From the NCBI RefSeq assembly GCF_001887595.1, contig NZ_CP017480.1:2756001-2820000 (forward strand): a DNA stretch of 64,000 nt. Direction: 5' to 3'. Source of the DNA: Luteibacter rhizovicinus DSM 16549 (GTDB lineage Bacteria; Pseudomonadota; Gammaproteobacteria; Xanthomonadales; Rhodanobacteraceae). The translations under genes and the position numbers were made by a program. The notes beneath the pieces are model-generated. The model was not told where the DNA came from. It did no database searches and worked only from the letters and a program-made list of their open reading frames with translations. This document shows, piece by piece, positions 37,270 to 47,500 of the stretch (its first letter is position 1; each line of letters begins with the position of its first letter).

Positions 37270-38622
37270 GTGAGCCTCGTTTCCACCGTCGACAGCAGTC
37301 AGCAGGACCTCGATCGCCTCGCCACCCTGGCCGAGGACACCATCCGCAGGGCCCGCGCCGCCGGGGCAACCCAGGCCGAGGTATCCGCCAGTGTCGATGT
37401 CGGCCTGAACGTGAATGTCCGCCTGGGCGAGGTCGAAACCGTCGAACACACGCGGGACCGCGGCTTCGCCCTCACCGTGTACTTCGGTCAGCGCAAGGGA
37501 TCGGCGAGCACGGCCGACCTCAATCCGGACTCGATTCAGGCCACGATCGACCAGGCCTGCGCCATTGCCCGGTTCACCGAGGACGACCCGGCCTCCGGCC
37601 TGGCCGAGGCCGATCGCATGGCCACGAGCTTCCCGGACCTCGACCTCTGGCACCCTTGGGACCTGGACGTGGATCGCGCGATTGCCCTGGGTCAGGAGAT
37701 CGAGGACGCGGGTCGTGCCATCGCCGGCATCACCAACTCCGATGGCTCGAGCGTGAGCGCTGGCCAGAGTCTGTCGGTCTATGCCAATTCCCACGGCTTC
37801 CTCGGACGCGAACGGGGCACCCGGCATTCCCTGTCGGTCGCCCTGATCGCCGGTGACGATGACGACGGCATGCAGCGCGACTATTGGTACGACAGCCAGC
37901 GCCGTGCCGCCGATTTCATGGATCCCGCCGCGATCGGCCGCAAGGCCGCCGAGCGCACCCTGGCTCGACTCAATGCGCGTCGCCTGGGTACCCGTCAGGC
38001 ACCGGTGTTGTTCGCCCCCGAGATTTCCCGTTCGCTGATCGGCCATCTGCTCGGCGCCGTGAGCGGCGGATCGCTTTATCGCCGCTCCAGCTTCCTGCTC
38101 GACCACGTCGGCAAGCAGATCCTGCCGTCGTGGTTCCGCATCGATGAGAAACCTCTCATTCCGCGTGCCATGGGCTCGTCGGTCTTCGATGCCGAAGGCG
38201 TCGCCACGATCGATGCCCCGCTGATCGTCGATGGCGTGCTCTCGCGCTACATCCTCGGCAGTTATTCGGCACGCAAGCTCGGCCTGACCTCCACCGGCAA
38301 CGCGGGCGGCGTGCACAACCTGCTGGTGAAGACGGGCGATGACGACTTCGCCGGCATGCTGCGGAAGCTCGGTACGGGCCTTCTCGTCACCGAGGTGATG
38401 GGGCAGGGCGTGTCCATCATTACCGGCGATTATTCGCGCGGTGCGTCGGGCTTCTGGGTGGAAAACGGCGAGATCGCCTATCCGGTCGAAGAGATCACCA
38501 TCGCCGCCAACCTACGCGACATGTACGCCAATCTGGTGGCCGTGGGTAACGACGTGGACCGTCGCTCGCACATCCTCACCGGATCCTGGCTGATCGAAAA
38601 CATGACGATCGCCGGCGAGTGA
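37270..38622 (+). CDS. pmbA: PmbA/TldE, partner of TldD
   Basis: The 450-residue TldE subunit pairs with TldD in the peptide-processing protease. It has the family core GSSVFDAEGVAT and the C-terminal RGASGFWVENGEIAYPVEEITIA (about 415-437) typical of the non-zinc subunit. It lacks the HExxxH motif, as expected. The start is GTG at 37270. It is separated from tldD by about 11 kb of accessory genes, whereas in many relatives the genes are near neighbours. Confidence 0.94.
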   Translation: MSLVSTVDSSQQDLDRLATLAEDTIRRARAAGATQAEVSASVDVGLNVNVRLGEVETVEHTRDRGFALTVYFGQRKGSASTADLNPDSIQATIDQACAIARFTEDDPASGLAEADRMATSFPDLDLWHPWDLDVDRAIALGQEIEDAGRAIAGITNSDGSSVSAGQSLSVYANSHGFLGRERGTRHSLSVALIAGDDDDGMQRDYWYDSQRRAADFMDPAAIGRKAAERTLARLNARRLGTRQAPVLFAPEISRSLIGHLLGAVSGGSLYRRSSFLLDHVGKQILPSWFRIDEKPLIPRAMGSSVFDAEGVATIDAPLIVDGVLSRYILGSYSARKLGLTSTGNAGGVHNLLVKTGDDDFAGMLRKLGTGLLVTEVMGQGVSIITGDYSRGASGFWVENGEIAYPVEEITIAANLRDMYANLVAVGNDVDRRSHILTGSWLIENMTIAGE

Positions 38623-38631
38623 TCGAGGCGC

Positions 38632-38651
38632 GCCGCCCCTCGCGGGGCGGC
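38632..38651 (+). terminator. GC hairpin after pmbA
   Basis: GCCGCCCC-TCGC-GGGGCGGC is a perfect eight-bp stem with a four-base loop, nine bases after the pmbA stop. There is no T-run, so termination is only possible. Confidence 0.4.
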
Positions 38652-38669
38652 ATGTGCCGTAAGGACGGC

Positions 38670-38698
38670 TTGACACGCCCCCGGCGCTCTCCGACAGT
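38670..38698 (+). promoter_or_regulatory. Weak candidate promoter for the DUF4870 gene
   Basis: TTGACA at 38670-38675 matches the -35 consensus perfectly, with GACAGT at 38693-38698 after 17 bases as a poor -10. The start would lie about 20 bases before the ATG. Confidence 0.3.
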
Positions 38699-38727
38699 GG
38701 GCCTGACATCGCCACCGGAGTCGCACC

Positions 38728-39132
38728 ATGAGTACGCCGTCCGACCAGATTCCACCGTCGCCCCCGCCGAGCCCACCGCCTTACGAGCCGGTTCCGCCGG
38801 TGTCCCACGGGAACGACGACAAGAACCTCGCGATGCTCACGCATCTCTCGGGATTCCTGTTCAGCATCATCGTTCCGTTGATCGTGTGGCTGATCAACAA
38901 GGACCGGTCCGACAAGTCCTATCTCGTAACCGAGTCCAAGGAAGCCCTGAACTTCCAGCTCACCGTCCTTTTGGGCTACGTGATCTGCTGGATCCTCACG
39001 GTCATCCTGATCGGTGCTTTCCTGCATGTGGTGCTGTGGATCCTCAACATCGTCTTCTGCATCCTTGCCGCCGTGCGCGTCAGCCAGTCGGGCAGCTACC
39101 GCTATCCGTTCGCGTTGCGGCTGGTTAGCTGA
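38728..39132 (+). CDS. DUF4870 membrane protein
   Basis: The 134-residue protein has a proline-rich N-terminus (PPSPPPSPPPYEP, about 9-21), then the DUF4870 (Tic20-like) motif of LAMLTHLSGF and three hydrophobic segments (about 42-57, 76-96, 98-115). The SKEALNFQ motif between helices is conserved in the family. The function is unknown. It is monocistronic and ends in a clear intrinsic terminator. Confidence 0.88.
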   Translation: MSTPSDQIPPSPPPSPPPYEPVPPVSHGNDDKNLAMLTHLSGFLFSIIVPLIVWLINKDRSDKSYLVTESKEALNFQLTVLLGYVICWILTVILIGAFLHVVLWILNIVFCILAAVRVSQSGSYRYPFALRLVS

Positions 39133-39155
39133 GTTGTCGCAAACAGGGTGACGAA

Positions 39156-39182
39156 GAGCCCGCGTTAGCGGGCTCTTTTTTT
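39156..39182 (+). terminator. Intrinsic terminator after the DUF4870 gene
   Basis: GAGCCCGC-GTTA-GCGGGCTC (39156-39175) is followed by seven T (39176-39182), 23 bases past the stop. Confidence 0.92.
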
Positions 39183-39266
39183 GGAAGGACCGCCACTTCG
39201 CGGCGCGTGTATCAGCGGCGTTCGCCGCCTCGCGCTCGCGTGGGTGTGGGAGTCGCGGTCGGGTTG

Positions 39267-39366
39267 GCCCTTGGGGCCGCCGGCGCAGCTCTTCGAGGCG
39301 GGCCGTAGCAACGCGCTCGCTCCGGCCGATCACTGAGCGGCCCTCAGCTTATGCGGCCCCAAGGGC
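39267..39366. other. 14-bp perfect inverted repeat around a 72-base segment
   Basis: GCCCTTGGGGCCGC (39267-39280) and its exact complement GCGGCCCCAAGGGC (39353-39366) flank a segment containing further GGCCG/CGGCC arms. The 382-base gap from 39133 to 39514 also holds a terminator and two repeat copies, but no gene. The structure could be a small RNA, a decayed insertion or an extended terminator; the sequence does not decide. Confidence 0.45.
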
Positions 39367-39426
39367 TTTGCTCCTCGCGGCTTTCGCTAGCGATGACCGC
39401 AGCGGCATCCCCGCTCCGTTGGCTTT

Positions 39427-39480
39427 TCGCCGATGAATCGGCTCCCACATGGCTTCATCGCCGATGAATCGGCTCCCACA
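39427..39480 (+). repeat. Tandem pair of REP-like palindromes
   Basis: Two direct copies (39427-39450 and 39457-39480) are identical over GCCGATGAATCGGC plus TCCCACA and are separated by TGGCTTC. The first is preceded by the CCGCTCCGTTGGCTTTT spacer also seen near 26371. They lie downstream of ispA. Confidence 0.82.
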
Positions 39481-39514
39481 ATGGAAGCATGAGCCCGCGC
39501 AGCGGGCTGTCCGA

Positions 39515-40420
39515 TCAGTGCGCGCGCTGGGCGGAGTAACGCGCCAGGTCGGCGAGCCATTCGCCGCGTGTGCCGAGTGGTTCGATGGCGTCGAGGGCAT
39601 CGCGGACGAGGGTGTCGAGGCGCTCGCGTGAGGCGGGCAGGCCGATGATCGACGGGAAGGTGGGCTTGTCGGCGGCGGCGTCCTTGCCGGCGGTCTTGCC
39701 GATAACGGCGGATTCGCCTTCCACGTCGAGGATGTCGTCGCGCACCTGGAAAGCCAGGCCCACGGCATGACCGTAACGGTCCAGGCGGCTGAGCAGGTCG
39801 GGATCGGTGCAGCCGGCTGCGAGGGCGCCCAGGCGCACCGAAGCGCGAATGAGGGCGCCGGTCTTGTAGGCGTGCATGCGCTCGAGATCCACCAGTGACA
39901 GCTTCTGGCCCACCGCGGAAAGATCGAAAGCCTGGCCGCCGGCCATGCCCTCGGCGCCGCAGGCGGCGCCGAGGGCGCGCAGCATGGCGATGCGCGCCAG
40001 CGGATCGTCATGGTCGCCGTGCGGCGTGGCGAGGATCTCGAAAGCCAGCGCCTGCAGTGCGTCACCGGCGAGGATCGCCATGGCTTCGCCGTAGACGATG
40101 TGGCAGGTGGGCCGGCCGCGACGCAGGGCGTCGTCGTCCATCGCCGGCAGGTCGTCGTGCACCAGCGAATACGCGTGGATGATCTCCACGGCGCAGGCGG
40201 GTGCATCGAGGATGCCGTCGTCGCGGCCGAGTGCGTGCCCGGCTGCGTAGACCAGCAGCGGGCGCAGGCGTTTGCCACCGCCGAGGACGGCGTAGCGCAT
40301 GGCGCCATGCAGTTCCACGGGAGGAAGGTCGCCGCCGGGCAACGCGCGCGCCAGCGCCTCGTCAGCCCGGCCGACCAGCGCCTTCAGTGGCGCCGGCAGG
40401 TCAGTCGATGTGGGAATCAA
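39515..40420 (-). CDS. ispA: Polyprenyl (farnesyl) diphosphate synthase
   Basis: The 301-residue enzyme condenses IPP with DMAPP and GPP to farnesyl diphosphate. The first aspartate motif is DDLPAMDDD (89-97) and the second DDILD (228-232), with the GGGKRLRP motif at 47-54. The short residues before the first motif fit a C15 synthase. It overlaps xseB by 20 bases, the standard xseB-ispA arrangement; dxs, often next, is not present in the window. Confidence 0.94.
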   Translation of the reverse strand: MIPTSTDLPAPLKALVGRADEALARALPGGDLPPVELHGAMRYAVLGGGKRLRPLLVYAAGHALGRDDGILDAPACAVEIIHAYSLVHDDLPAMDDDALRRGRPTCHIVYGEAMAILAGDALQALAFEILATPHGDHDDPLARIAMLRALGAACGAEGMAGGQAFDLSAVGQKLSLVDLERMHAYKTGALIRASVRLGALAAGCTDPDLLSRLDRYGHAVGLAFQVRDDILDVEGESAVIGKTAGKDAAADKPTFPSIIGLPASRERLDTLVRDALDAIEPLGTRGEWLADLARYSAQRAH

Positions 40421-40661
40421 AGGGTTCGGCGGTCTCGGGGGCTTCGGGATCGAGCAGCAGGCGCACGCGCAGTTCAGCCTGCTCGAGTGCCGTTTGGCAG
40501 TGCCGGTAAAGGCCGATGCCGCGCTCGAACGATTTGAGCGATTCGTCGAGGCTCAACTCGCCGCCTTCCATGCGCGTGACCAGTTGCTCGAGCTCGTCGA
40601 GCGAATGCTCGAATTCGGCAATGGATGACGCGGGTGCAACAGGGGCGGGGGACTTCGGCAT
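40401..40661 (-). CDS. xseB: Exodeoxyribonuclease VII small subunit
   Basis: The 86-residue protein has the XseB signature [37 protein letters not shown] helical hairpin (about 16-50). Several small subunits coat the XseA catalytic subunit and regulate its single-strand exonuclease activity. It overlaps ispA by 20 bases; tilS ends 32 bases away on the same strand and upstream in transcription. Confidence 0.94.
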   Translation of the reverse strand: MPKSPAPVAPASSIAEFEHSLDELEQLVTRMEGGELSLDESLKSFERGIGLYRHCQTALEQAELRVRLLLDPEAPETAEPFDSHID

Positions 40662-40693
40662 GCCCGCAAAATTAGCTCACATGGCCTTTTTGA

Positions 40694-41989
40694 TCAATCG
40701 GAAACGCCGCGCTGCCATACCGGCAAGGCACCTATTCCGTCGAACAAAGCCTTACCGCGATCGTTCATCCAGCGGTCGCCGACCGCGATCAGGCTGCCGT
40801 TTTCGCACAGCAGGGGCATGCGCGGTCGCCGCCAGGGCGGCACGGCGCCTTCCTGGAAAAGATCGCGCAGTTCCTTGGTGATGTGGTTGCCTGCGGTGCG
40901 AATCCGGTCGCCGCCGCGCCGGTAGCGCACGGTGAGCGGTTCGGCGAGGCGCGCGCCGCCCAGCGTCAGCACGCCGCCGCCGGGCAGGGCCATCGGTTCG
41001 CCGTGCCACAGGCCCGTCCATGCCTCGTCGAACGGCTGGTACCGGGACATGGCCCACAACCGCCCCTTCCAGACGCGAACTTCCGTGTCCTGCCAGCCGA
41101 CGAGTGGCAGGCGTTCTGCCGAGGCCTCGCGTATCTGCCGCTCGAGCGCCTCTCGCTGCGCCGTCGTCGGTGCGCTCAGGCCAGTGGCGTGCAGCCAGTG
41201 GTCCAGCAGCGGGGCGCGCCAGGCCGGGCGCAGGTCGAGCCATTCACGGGCGTCGAGGGTGTTCTCGTCGCGGCGCAGGTGGTCGAGTGCATCGATCCAG
41301 CTCTCACGCAAGGCGTCCGCCGCCTCCCGGCACAGGCGCGCGCTGTGCGTGATGCTGACGGGTGCCTGCGGCCATTGCGCGATCAGGGCGGGCATGACGG
41401 TGGCGCGGAGGTAGCCCCGTGCGATGCGCGGGTCGTCGTTGGAGGGGTCGTGCAGGGTCGACAGTCCATGTGTGGCGACATGGTCGAGCAGCGCGGCACG
41501 CGGGAGATCCAGCAGCGGGCGCCACAGCATCCCGGCGGCGAGCGGGCGCATCGCCTGCATCCCCGCCAGTCCGTCCGGACCCGCGCCACGCATCAGCTTG
41601 AGCAGCACGGTTTCCATCTGGTCGTCGCGATGGTGGGCGAGCACGATGTGTTCGCCGGGCCTCAGCGCCGCAGCGAAGGCGTCGTGGCGTGCGCGTCGCG
41701 CAGCGGCCTCGATGCCTTCGCCGCGCGTTAGGTCCACGGTGACTCGTACCACCTCGATCGGCACACCAAGCGAATCGCACATCCGGCGGCAGTGCACGGC
41801 CCAGGTGGCGCTATCGGCATGCAGCCCGTGGTCGACATGCAAGGCGCGCAGCGCCGGCCGCGGCATCTGGCCGGCGAGTGCGTGCAGCAGCGCGGTGGAG
41901 TCCGGGCCGCCACTGAAGGCGACGACAAGCGCAACGCCCGGCACGTCGTCCAGGGCTGCGGTGAGGTGATCGATCAGCGAGACGTTCAT
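40694..41989 (-). CDS. tilS: tRNA(Ile)-lysidine synthase
   Basis: The 431-residue enzyme converts C34 of the CAU-anticodon isoleucine tRNA to lysidine. The ATP-binding PP-loop motif SGGPDST is near residues 26-32, with HHRDDQMET downstream (about 121-129). The C-terminal TilS domain contains GGDRIRTAGN and KELRDLFQEG. Its ATG overlaps the stop of the NYN-LOTUS gene (ATGA), so both are co-translated. The accA-to-tilS order is common in gammaproteobacteria. Confidence 0.94.
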   Translation of the reverse strand: MNVSLIDHLTAALDDVPGVALVVAFSGGPDSTALLHALAGQMPRPALRALHVDHGLHADSATWAVHCRRMCDSLGVPIEVVRVTVDLTRGEGIEAAARRARHDAFAAALRPGEHIVLAHHRDDQMETVLLKLMRGAGPDGLAGMQAMRPLAAGMLWRPLLDLPRAALLDHVATHGLSTLHDPSNDDPRIARGYLRATVMPALIAQWPQAPVSITHSARLCREAADALRESWIDALDHLRRDENTLDAREWLDLRPAWRAPLLDHWLHATGLSAPTTAQREALERQIREASAERLPLVGWQDTEVRVWKGRLWAMSRYQPFDEAWTGLWHGEPMALPGGGVLTLGGARLAEPLTVRYRRGGDRIRTAGNHITKELRDLFQEGAVPPWRRPRMPLLCENGSLIAVGDRWMNDRGKALFDGIGALPVWQRGVSD

Positions 41990-42729
41990 TTACCTTTGGC
42001 ACGGAGGCGAACGAAGAGATGCCTTGCGTTGCCGATCGCGCGCTCCTCGACCTCGAACAGGCCGATGCCGTGGATCAGCCCGCTCAGTTTCGAGTAACCG
42101 TAGTTGCGCGAGTCGAACTCGGGCGAGCGCTTGTTGATGATGCTGCCGATGGCGCCGAGACTCGCCCAGCCGTTCTCGTCGGAGCCGGCGTCGATGGCGT
42201 TGCGGATCAGGTTGACCAGCTTGGTGTCGCCGCGCAGCTCGTGCGCGGTGCGCTGTACCGGCGGCTCGGAGGCTTCGTTCTCCACCGTGCCGACGAGCAC
42301 TTCCGTGTAGACGAACTTGTCGCAAGCGGAGACGAAGGGTTTGGGGGTTTTCTGCTCGCCGAAACCGTAGACCATGAGGCCGGCTTCGCGGATGCGCGAG
42401 GCCAGCCGCGTGAAGTCGCTGTCACTGGAGACGATGCAGAAGCCGTCGAAGCGATTGGAGTAAAGCAGGTCCATCGCATCGATGATCATCGCCGAGTCCG
42501 TGGCGTTCTTCCCGGAGGTGTAGGCGAACTGCTGGATGGGCTGGATCGAATGATCGAGCAGGGCGGTCTTCCAGCCGTTGAGGTGTGGGCCGGTCCAGTC
42601 GCCGTAGATCCGTTTCACATGGGCGGTGCCGTACTTGGCGACTTCGGCGAGCAGGCCGTCGACGATCGCGGGACGCGCGTTATCGGCGTCGATGAGGACG
42701 GCGAGCTTATCGGTGACGTCGTTGGCCAT
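41986..42729 (-). CDS. NYN (PIN-like) domain protein with OST-HTH/LOTUS domain
   Basis: The 247-residue protein joins a LabA/DUF88-type NYN domain (about 6-148) to a C-terminal OST-HTH/LOTUS domain (about 165-245). The acidic residues expected for a PIN-like RNase are visible: D14 and D16 in LIDADN, D78 in TDSAMIIDAMD, and D103 and D105 in SSDSDF. LOTUS domains bind RNA, including G-quadruplex RNA, in animals and bacteria. It is coupled to tilS by a four-base overlap and follows accA by 60 bases. A role in RNA decay or tRNA quality control is inference. Confidence 0.85.
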   Translation of the reverse strand: MANDVTDKLAVLIDADNARPAIVDGLLAEVAKYGTAHVKRIYGDWTGPHLNGWKTALLDHSIQPIQQFAYTSGKNATDSAMIIDAMDLLYSNRFDGFCIVSSDSDFTRLASRIREAGLMVYGFGEQKTPKPFVSACDKFVYTEVLVGTVENEASEPPVQRTAHELRGDTKLVNLIRNAIDAGSDENGWASLGAIGSIINKRSPEFDSRNYGYSKLSGLIHGIGLFEVEERAIGNARHLFVRLRAKGK

Positions 42730-42789
42730 GGTTCGATCCGCGTGCGGGGCATGGAAGCCCGATGGTACCCCGCCGCGATGTGTCGAAGC

Positions 42790-43749
42790 TCAGCCTTCGG
42801 TGAAGGCGCCGTAACCGCGCAGACGCTGGTAACGCTTCTCGAGCAGCTTATCGACGCCGAGCGTTTCGAGTGCATCGAGCTCGTTGAGCAGCACGGCCTT
42901 GAGGCGAATCGCCATGGACTGGGCGTTGCGGTGTGCACCACCCAGCGGTTCGCGCACGATCTTGTCGATCAGGCCATTTTCGAGCAGGCGCGGGGCCGTG
43001 AGACCCATGACTTCGGCGGCGTCCTTGGCCTTGTCGGCGCTCTTCCACAGGATGGAGGCGCAACCTTCCGGGGTGATGACGGAGTAGGTCGAGTACTGCA
43101 GCATCAGCGTGCGATCGCCGACGCCGATGGCGAGTGCGCCGCCGGAACCGCCTTCACCGGTCACGGTGCAGATGATCGGCACGCGCAGTTCGGCCATCTC
43201 GAGCAGGTTCCGGGCGATGGCCTCGGACTGCCCGCGTTCTTCGGCATTGATACCTGGCCACGCACCGGCGGTGTCGATGAAGGTGAACACCGGGATGCCA
43301 AAACGCTCGGCCATCTTGAACAGGCGCAGCGCCTTGCGGTAACCCTCGGGGCGCGGCATGCCGAAGTTGCGCTTCACCTTGGCCTTCGTGTCGCGGCCCT
43401 TCTGGTGGCCGACGATCATCACGGAGCGGCCGTTGATCCGGCCGAGGCCGCCGACGATCGCCTGGTCGTCCGCGAACATGCGGTCGCCCTTGAGCTCGTG
43501 GAATTCCTCGCACATGGCCTGGATGTAATCCAGCGTGTACGGGCGTGCCGGATGGCGCGACACCTGGCTGACCTGCCAGGGCGTGAGGTTGCGGAAGATC
43601 TCGGCGGTCTTGATCTTCAGCTTTTCACGCAGGCGGCCTACTTCCTCGTCGATATTGAATGCCTGCCCGCTGCTGGCGTGGCGAAGCTCTTCGATCTTCG
43701 CTTCCAGCTCGGCAATGGGTTGTTCGAAATCGAGGAAGTTGGGATTCAT
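42790..43749 (-). CDS. accA: Acetyl-CoA carboxylase carboxyltransferase alpha subunit
   Basis: The 319-residue AccA forms the carboxyltransferase with AccD and makes malonyl-CoA for fatty acid synthesis. The start [23 protein letters not shown] is canonical. Core motifs are [25 protein letters not shown] (about 190-214) and the oxyanion-loop [15 protein letters not shown]. The ATG at 43749 is used; upstream codons in frame are not protein-like. Confidence 0.96.
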   Translation of the reverse strand: MNPNFLDFEQPIAELEAKIEELRHASSGQAFNIDEEVGRLREKLKIKTAEIFRNLTPWQVSQVSRHPARPYTLDYIQAMCEEFHELKGDRMFADDQAIVGGLGRINGRSVMIVGHQKGRDTKAKVKRNFGMPRPEGYRKALRLFKMAERFGIPVFTFIDTAGAWPGINAEERGQSEAIARNLLEMAELRVPIICTVTGEGGSGGALAIGVGDRTLMLQYSTYSVITPEGCASILWKSADKAKDAAEVMGLTAPRLLENGLIDKIVREPLGGAHRNAQSMAIRLKAVLLNELDALETLGVDKLLEKRYQRLRGYGAFTEG

Positions 43750-43954
43750 GAAATAGGGTGCATCCGGGCAAGACCGCTGATTATACCTAGTGGCGCCCGG
43801 CGCGGTGTGCGCAAGGGTACGGACGACAGAGGATCGGTGTAAGTGATTGAGCGGATTTCTGAAATCCGTGTAGGTCGACCGCCTGATCAGGCGTTGGGCT
43901 CGCCCGCGATGCAGCCCTCCATGCTCCAATCGCCTCACCCCCAACCATCAAGGA

Positions 43955-44557
43955 ATGATGATGCGCAAATCCCTCCCCGCCTTCCTGCTCGCGTCCGCTG
44001 TCGCCCTGGGTGGCACCGGCACGGCCCTGGCCGGCGATCCCGGGCGGCTTCCGGACCTCCCGGCCTGTGTCCTCGGGCAGGCCTACGATGGCGCCTGCCT
44101 CCTGCCCCTGAAGGACGGTCAGTTCACGGACGGCAGCCTGTCGTCCTGGCGTCGCGTCGGTCTGCCGGGTCACGGTGTCGACCCCGACGGCATGACCTAT
44201 GCGGCCCTGCCGACGGGCAGCGGCATCTCGCAAGCGGTCTACGCCCATACGGGCCAGAATACGGCCGATGCCGTCTATGCCGTGCGCTTTCGCGTCCGCG
44301 CCGAGCACGATCAGGCGCAGGTACGCGCCACGCTCTCGATGAGCACCGACCAGGGTGCTGGCAGGGTTGTCCTGGGTCACATCACCAGCACGGCGCAGGC
44401 GGAGGAATGGAGCACCGTGGCATTGAGCGTGCAGGGTCGCCCTTACGCCGCCCCGGCACACGTGCTGCTGGAAATCGAGAACGAAGGCGGCGCGCACACG
44501 ACCGTGCAGGTGGACGACGTCGCGCTCGTCCAGAACACCGACGTGGACGTGCTCTGA
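43955..44557 (+). CDS. Secreted hypothetical protein
   Basis: The 200-residue product has a clear signal peptide (MMMRKSLPAFLLASAVALGGTGTALA). The mature part begins with a cysteine-containing loop (PACVLGQAYDGACLLP) and then a beta-rich domain that looks like a carbohydrate-binding jelly roll, with a C-terminal VLLEIENEGG...VQVDDVALV typical of CBM-like folds. Three ATGs stand in tandem; AAGGA before them favours the third (43961). It lies on the opposite strand between dnaE and accA, genes that are normally neighbours, so it is an insertion. A CGGATTT-ctg-AAATCCG repeat lies at 43852-43868. Confidence 0.75.
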   Translation: MMMRKSLPAFLLASAVALGGTGTALAGDPGRLPDLPACVLGQAYDGACLLPLKDGQFTDGSLSSWRRVGLPGHGVDPDGMTYAALPTGSGISQAVYAHTGQNTADAVYAVRFRVRAEHDQAQVRATLSMSTDQGAGRVVLGHITSTAQAEEWSTVALSVQGRPYAAPAHVLLEIENEGGAHTTVQVDDVALVQNTDVDVL

Positions 44558-44567
44558 TCGGAACGGC

Positions 44568-47500
44568 TTAGTCGGCCGGCCGCACCAGTCGCAACTCGGT
44601 GCCCAATACTCCCGGCAAGGCGCGCAGTGTGCGCATCAGGTCGGGCAGGGCACGTACCCGCCAGGCCTCGCCCAGTTCGAAGCTGGCCTGGCCGGTGTCG
44701 TTGCGGTAGCCCGAGAGCATCAGCGGCGTGCGGCCGCCGCGATACGCCATGAGGGCCTGACGCAGGTGCTGTGGAAAATCCGGACCGATGCCGTTGAGTC
44801 GCAGCGTCAGCAGGCGGCCGAAGTGTTCCATGGCATCGGACAAGGCATAGGCCTTGCGCGCACGCAATTGATACCCGCCGGCGAAGTCGTCGATACGCAG
44901 GCCACCCTCGACGACGATGAGGGTGCCCCGCGTAAGCAGGGGTGCCGCCTCGGTGAATACTTCGCGGAAAAAGCTCGTTTCCAGCAGGCCGGTGGCGTCT
45001 TCGATCTGTACGAAGGCATCGCTGTCACCGCGCTTGCGCATGCCCACCACCATGCCGGCTACCGTCCACGGCGTTTCCGGGCCACGACGGAAACGGCTGG
45101 CGTTTTCATCGTCGTCGTTGCGACGTGGTTTGGGCGGCTGGTAGCGCTGAGGGATCTCGCCGATCGGGCAGCTCGACAACTGGGCGAGCTCGCCCTTCCA
45201 TGGGTCGGTCGGATGGCCGGACAGGTAATGGCCGAGCGTATCGTGCTCACCCTGCAACAGCTGTTCGAGCGGCCATTCCGGCACGGCGCCGGAGAGTTCG
45301 ATGATGCTCGGCGTTTCCGCCGCGCCAAAGGCGTTGCCGAAGATATCGACCTGGCCGGAAGCGCGGTTCTTCGCTTCCTGGTCGGCGGCGCGCATCGCTT
45401 CGGGCAGGTGCATGACGAGGGTGGCGCGGTTCTCGCCGAGTCCGTCGAGCGCGCCGGACTGTACCAGCGCCTCCATCGTGCGCTTGTTGAGCTTGTTCGA
45501 GCCGACGCGCTGGCAGAAGTCGACGAGACCCCGGTACGGGCCCTTCGCCTTGCGCTCGGCGACGATCTCCTCGCAGATGCCCTGGCCCACGCCCTTGATC
45601 GCGCCGAGGCCGTAGCGCACGACCTTCGGCTCCACCGCTTCGAACATCCAGTCCGAGGCGTTGACGTCCGGCGGTAGCACCTTGATGCCGATGGTGCGGG
45701 TTTCTTCGAGGAAGGTGACCGCCTTCTCGGTGTTGTCCATGTCCGACGAGATCGTCGCGGCCATGAACTCGGCGGGGTAGTGCGCCTTCAGCCAGGCGGT
45801 CTGGTAGGACACCAGCGCATAAGCCGCGGCATGCGACTTGTTGAAGCCGTAGCCGGCGAACTTCTCCATGAGGTCGAAGATCGCATCGGCCTTGATCGAA
45901 TCGATGCCATCCTTCGCCGCGCCTTCGCGGAAGGTGGCGCGATGCTTGACCATCTCCTCGGCTTTTTTCTTACCCATCGCACGGCGCAACAGATCGGCGC
46001 CGCCGAGCGTGTAACCGCCGACGATCTGCGCCATCTGCATCACCTGCTCCTGATAGACCATGATGCCGTAGGTCTCTTTCAGGATGGGCTCGACGCGCGG
46101 ATCCGGATACTCCACCGCTTCGCGGCCATGCTTACGCGCGCAGAAGCTGGGGATCAGGTCCATCGGGCCGGGGCGGTACAGGGCCACCAGGGCGATGATG
46201 TCTTCGAAGCGATCGGCCTGGGCATCCTTGAGCATGCCCTGCATGCCGCGCGACTCGAGCTGGAAGACGGCGACGGTCTGCGCCTTCTTCAGCAGGTCGT
46301 AGACCTTGGGATCATCCAGCGGCAAGGCTTCGATCACCAGTGCTTCGGTGCCTTCCTTCGCGCGACGCTTGTTGATCGCCTTGACGGCCCAGTCGATGAT
46401 CGTCAGCGTGCGCAGGCCGAGGAAGTCGAACTTCACCAGGCCGACCGCTTCGACATCGTCCTTGTCGTATTGCGTGACGACGCCTTCGCCGCTCGCTTCG
46501 CAGTAGAGCGGCGCGAAGTCGGTCAGCGGCGTGGGAGCGATGACGACGCCGCCTGCGTGCTTGCCGGCATTTCGCGTGAGGCCTTCGAGGCTGAGCGCGA
46601 GGTCGATCAGCTGGCGCGGTTCTTCCTCCTGCTCATAGACATCGCAGAATTCCTTGACGATGCGGTCCGGCTCTTTCTTCGACTTCTCGGTGCGGCCGAG
46701 CGCGTCGCCCAGTGTGAGGTCGAGAGGGCGGTTCGGAATGAGCTTGGCAAGGCGATCCACCTGGCCGTAGCCCATGCCGAGCACGCGACCGGAGTCGCGA
46801 AGCACGGCCTTCGCCGCCATCGAGCCGTAGGTGATGATCTGGCTGACGTGGTCGCGGCCGTATTTGCGCGCGACATAGTCGATCACCTCGTCGCGGCGAT
46901 CCATGCAGAAGTCGATGTCGAAGTCGGGCATCGACACGCGTTCGGGATTGAGGAAGCGCTCAAACAGCAACTCGAACTGGAGCGGATCCAGATCGGTGAT
47001 CTTGAGCACCCAGGCGACGAGTGAACCCGCACCGGAACCGCGGCCCGGACCGACCGGAATACCGTTGTCCTTACCCCAGCCGATGAAGTCGGCCACGATC
47101 AGGAAGTAGCCGGGAAAGCCCATGCCGATGATGACGTCGACTTCGCGGTCCAGGCGCGCCTGGTAGTCCTCGCGCGTCTTTCCCGCGGCGAGCGGATGCA
47201 CGGCGAGGCGTTCTTCGAGGCCGGCCTGGGCCTGGGCACGAATGAAGGTGTCGAGCGTGTGGCCTTCGGGCACCGGGAAGTTCGGCAGGAAGTATTCGCC
47301 GAAGGTCAGTTCGAGGTTGCAGCGCTTGGCCAGTTCGACCGTGTTCTCGAGGGCTTCGGGAATGTCGGCGAAGAGCGCTTCCATCTCCTCGGCACTCTTG
47401 AAGTATTGCTCCTCGCTGTAATCGTGCGGACGCTTCGGATCGGCGAGCACGCGACCCTGGTTGATACAGGTGCGGGCTTCGTGGGATTCGAAACCCTCGC

